The translations under genes were made by a program, and so were the position numbers. A stretch of 6,733 bases of DNA from an uncultured Clostridia bacterium. Its GTDB lineage: Bacteria; Bacillota; Clostridia; TANB77; CAG-508. This document shows positions 6,463 through 6,733 of this stretch, in pieces (position 1 is the first letter of the stretch; every line of letters begins with the position of its first letter). The DNA lies in contig CALYBF010000081.1 of the NCBI GenBank assembly GCA_944393755.1, positions 1 through 6,733 on the forward strand, written 5' to 3'. A model generated the notes under the pieces. It was not told where the DNA came from. It ran no database searches and worked only from the letters and a program-made list of their open reading frames with translations.

Positions 6463-6481
6463 TAAGCTATACCAAAGCTTA
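6463..6481. promoter_or_regulatory. Inverted repeat at the GH13 transcript start, possible operator
   Basis: TAAGCT at 6463-6468 and AGCTTA at 6476-6481 are perfect 6-bp arms separated by 7 nt. Placement at the predicted +1 of the amylase-type gene suits a repressor site, but the sequence does not match the CcpA cre or a known sugar-regulator consensus that I recognise. Confidence 0.3.
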
Positions 6482-6488
6482 TATGTCT

Positions 6489-6517
6489 AATCTACTACAA
6501 GCATTTTTTATTGTCAA
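6489..6517 (-). promoter_or_regulatory. Likely promoter of the GH13 gene
   Basis: On the minus strand a perfect -35 TTGACA (6517-6512) is followed after 17 nt by TAGATT (6494-6489), a 4-of-6 match to the -10 consensus. The start point would be near 6482. An inverted repeat TAAGCT-7 nt-AGCTTA (6463-6481) falls right at the start of the transcript and could be an operator. The -35 lies 10 nt after the stop codon of the preceding gene. Confidence 0.65.
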
Positions 6518-6526
6518 GTATATTTT

Positions 6527-6733
6527 TTAGTTTTTAACTATTTTAAGTATTTCACTTAAAGCTATTCCCGTTCTTTCTGCTATTTCTTTAGCTGACATTT
6601 TGCTTTTAAATAATGATTTTATTATATTTTCTCCAAATTTTTTACCTTCTTTTCTACCTTCTTTTCTAGCCTCTTTTATTTCTTCTTTTCTTACTTTTTT
6701 TCCTTCTTCTTCTATTATTTTGACAAATGCTTT
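6527..6733 (-). CDS. C-terminal end of an Rpn/PD-(D/E)XK nuclease-transposase family protein (partial)
   Basis: An open minus-strand frame enters from the right edge and ends at TAA (6529-6527), giving the last 68 residues; the start lies outside the window. The segment is highly charged, with a Lys/Glu/Arg helix containing the repeat EARKEGRKEGKK. It is followed by 'SLFKSKMSAKEIAERTGIALSEILKIVK', a short helix-turn-helix-like end. This E-x-x-x-EG repeat plus the 'M(S)xxEIAxxTGLsxxEI' end is characteristic of Rpn-type recombination-promoting nuclease/putative transposase proteins common in Clostridia and Fusobacteria. The catalytic PD-(D/E)XK domain is not in view, so activity or intactness cannot be judged. 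The same tail also occurs on some other PD-(D/E)XK-linked proteins. Confidence 0.7.
   Translation of the reverse strand, partial: KAFVKIIEEEGKKVRKEEIKEARKEGRKEGKKFGENIIKSLFKSKMSAKEIAERTGIALSEILKIVKN

Noticed and set aside
6429..6526. A CcpA cre site before the amylase-type gene
   Set aside because: No sequence close to the WTGNAANCGNWNNCA consensus is present in this interval.

Overview
The DNA is AT-rich, genes have strong AGGAGG-type ribosome binding sites and near-consensus sigma-A promoters, and stops are TAA or TAG with Trp read from TGG. This points to a low-GC Firmicute, probably a gut or anaerobic Clostridia/Bacilli relative. That placement is inference, since no taxonomic marker gene is present. 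The window is gene-dense, with no gene-free stretch above 300 bases.

Left part (1-1540): the 3' two-thirds or so of a conjugation ATPase gene, most like a VirD4/TraG coupling protein, ends at an AT-rich hairpin terminator. Conjugation machinery here suggests that the left side belongs to an integrative conjugative element or plasmid-derived region.

Centre-left (1585-2996): a self-contained two-gene unit with its own consensus promoter and strong terminator. The first gene encodes a short radical SAM/SPASM enzyme. The second, 31 nt downstream, encodes an 83-residue peptide with a 38-residue leader-like part and a tail of three 13-14 residue repeats rich in Cys, Asp and His (pattern C-x-C-x4-C-x2-C). 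This looks like a RiPP locus (ribosomally made, post-translationally modified peptide) of the Cys-rich, thioether-forming kind (ranthipeptide or sactipeptide-like). I could not match it to a named family, and it is the most interesting item in the window.

Centre-right (2995-4443, minus strand): a polytopic permease of the ArsP_2/putative manganese or arsenic exporter type converges on the RiPP unit. It is followed by an unrecognised 166-residue cytoplasmic protein with its own excellent promoter and a terminator.

Right part (4527-6733, minus strand): an intracellular GH13 alpha-amylase-type glycoside hydrolase (cyclomaltodextrinase/neopullulanase-like) with all catalytic residues. It has its own promoter, placed just after the 3' end of a partial Rpn/PD-(D/E)XK-type nuclease-transposase gene. 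Each minus-strand gene appears to be transcribed on its own. Only the radical SAM and peptide genes form an evident operon.
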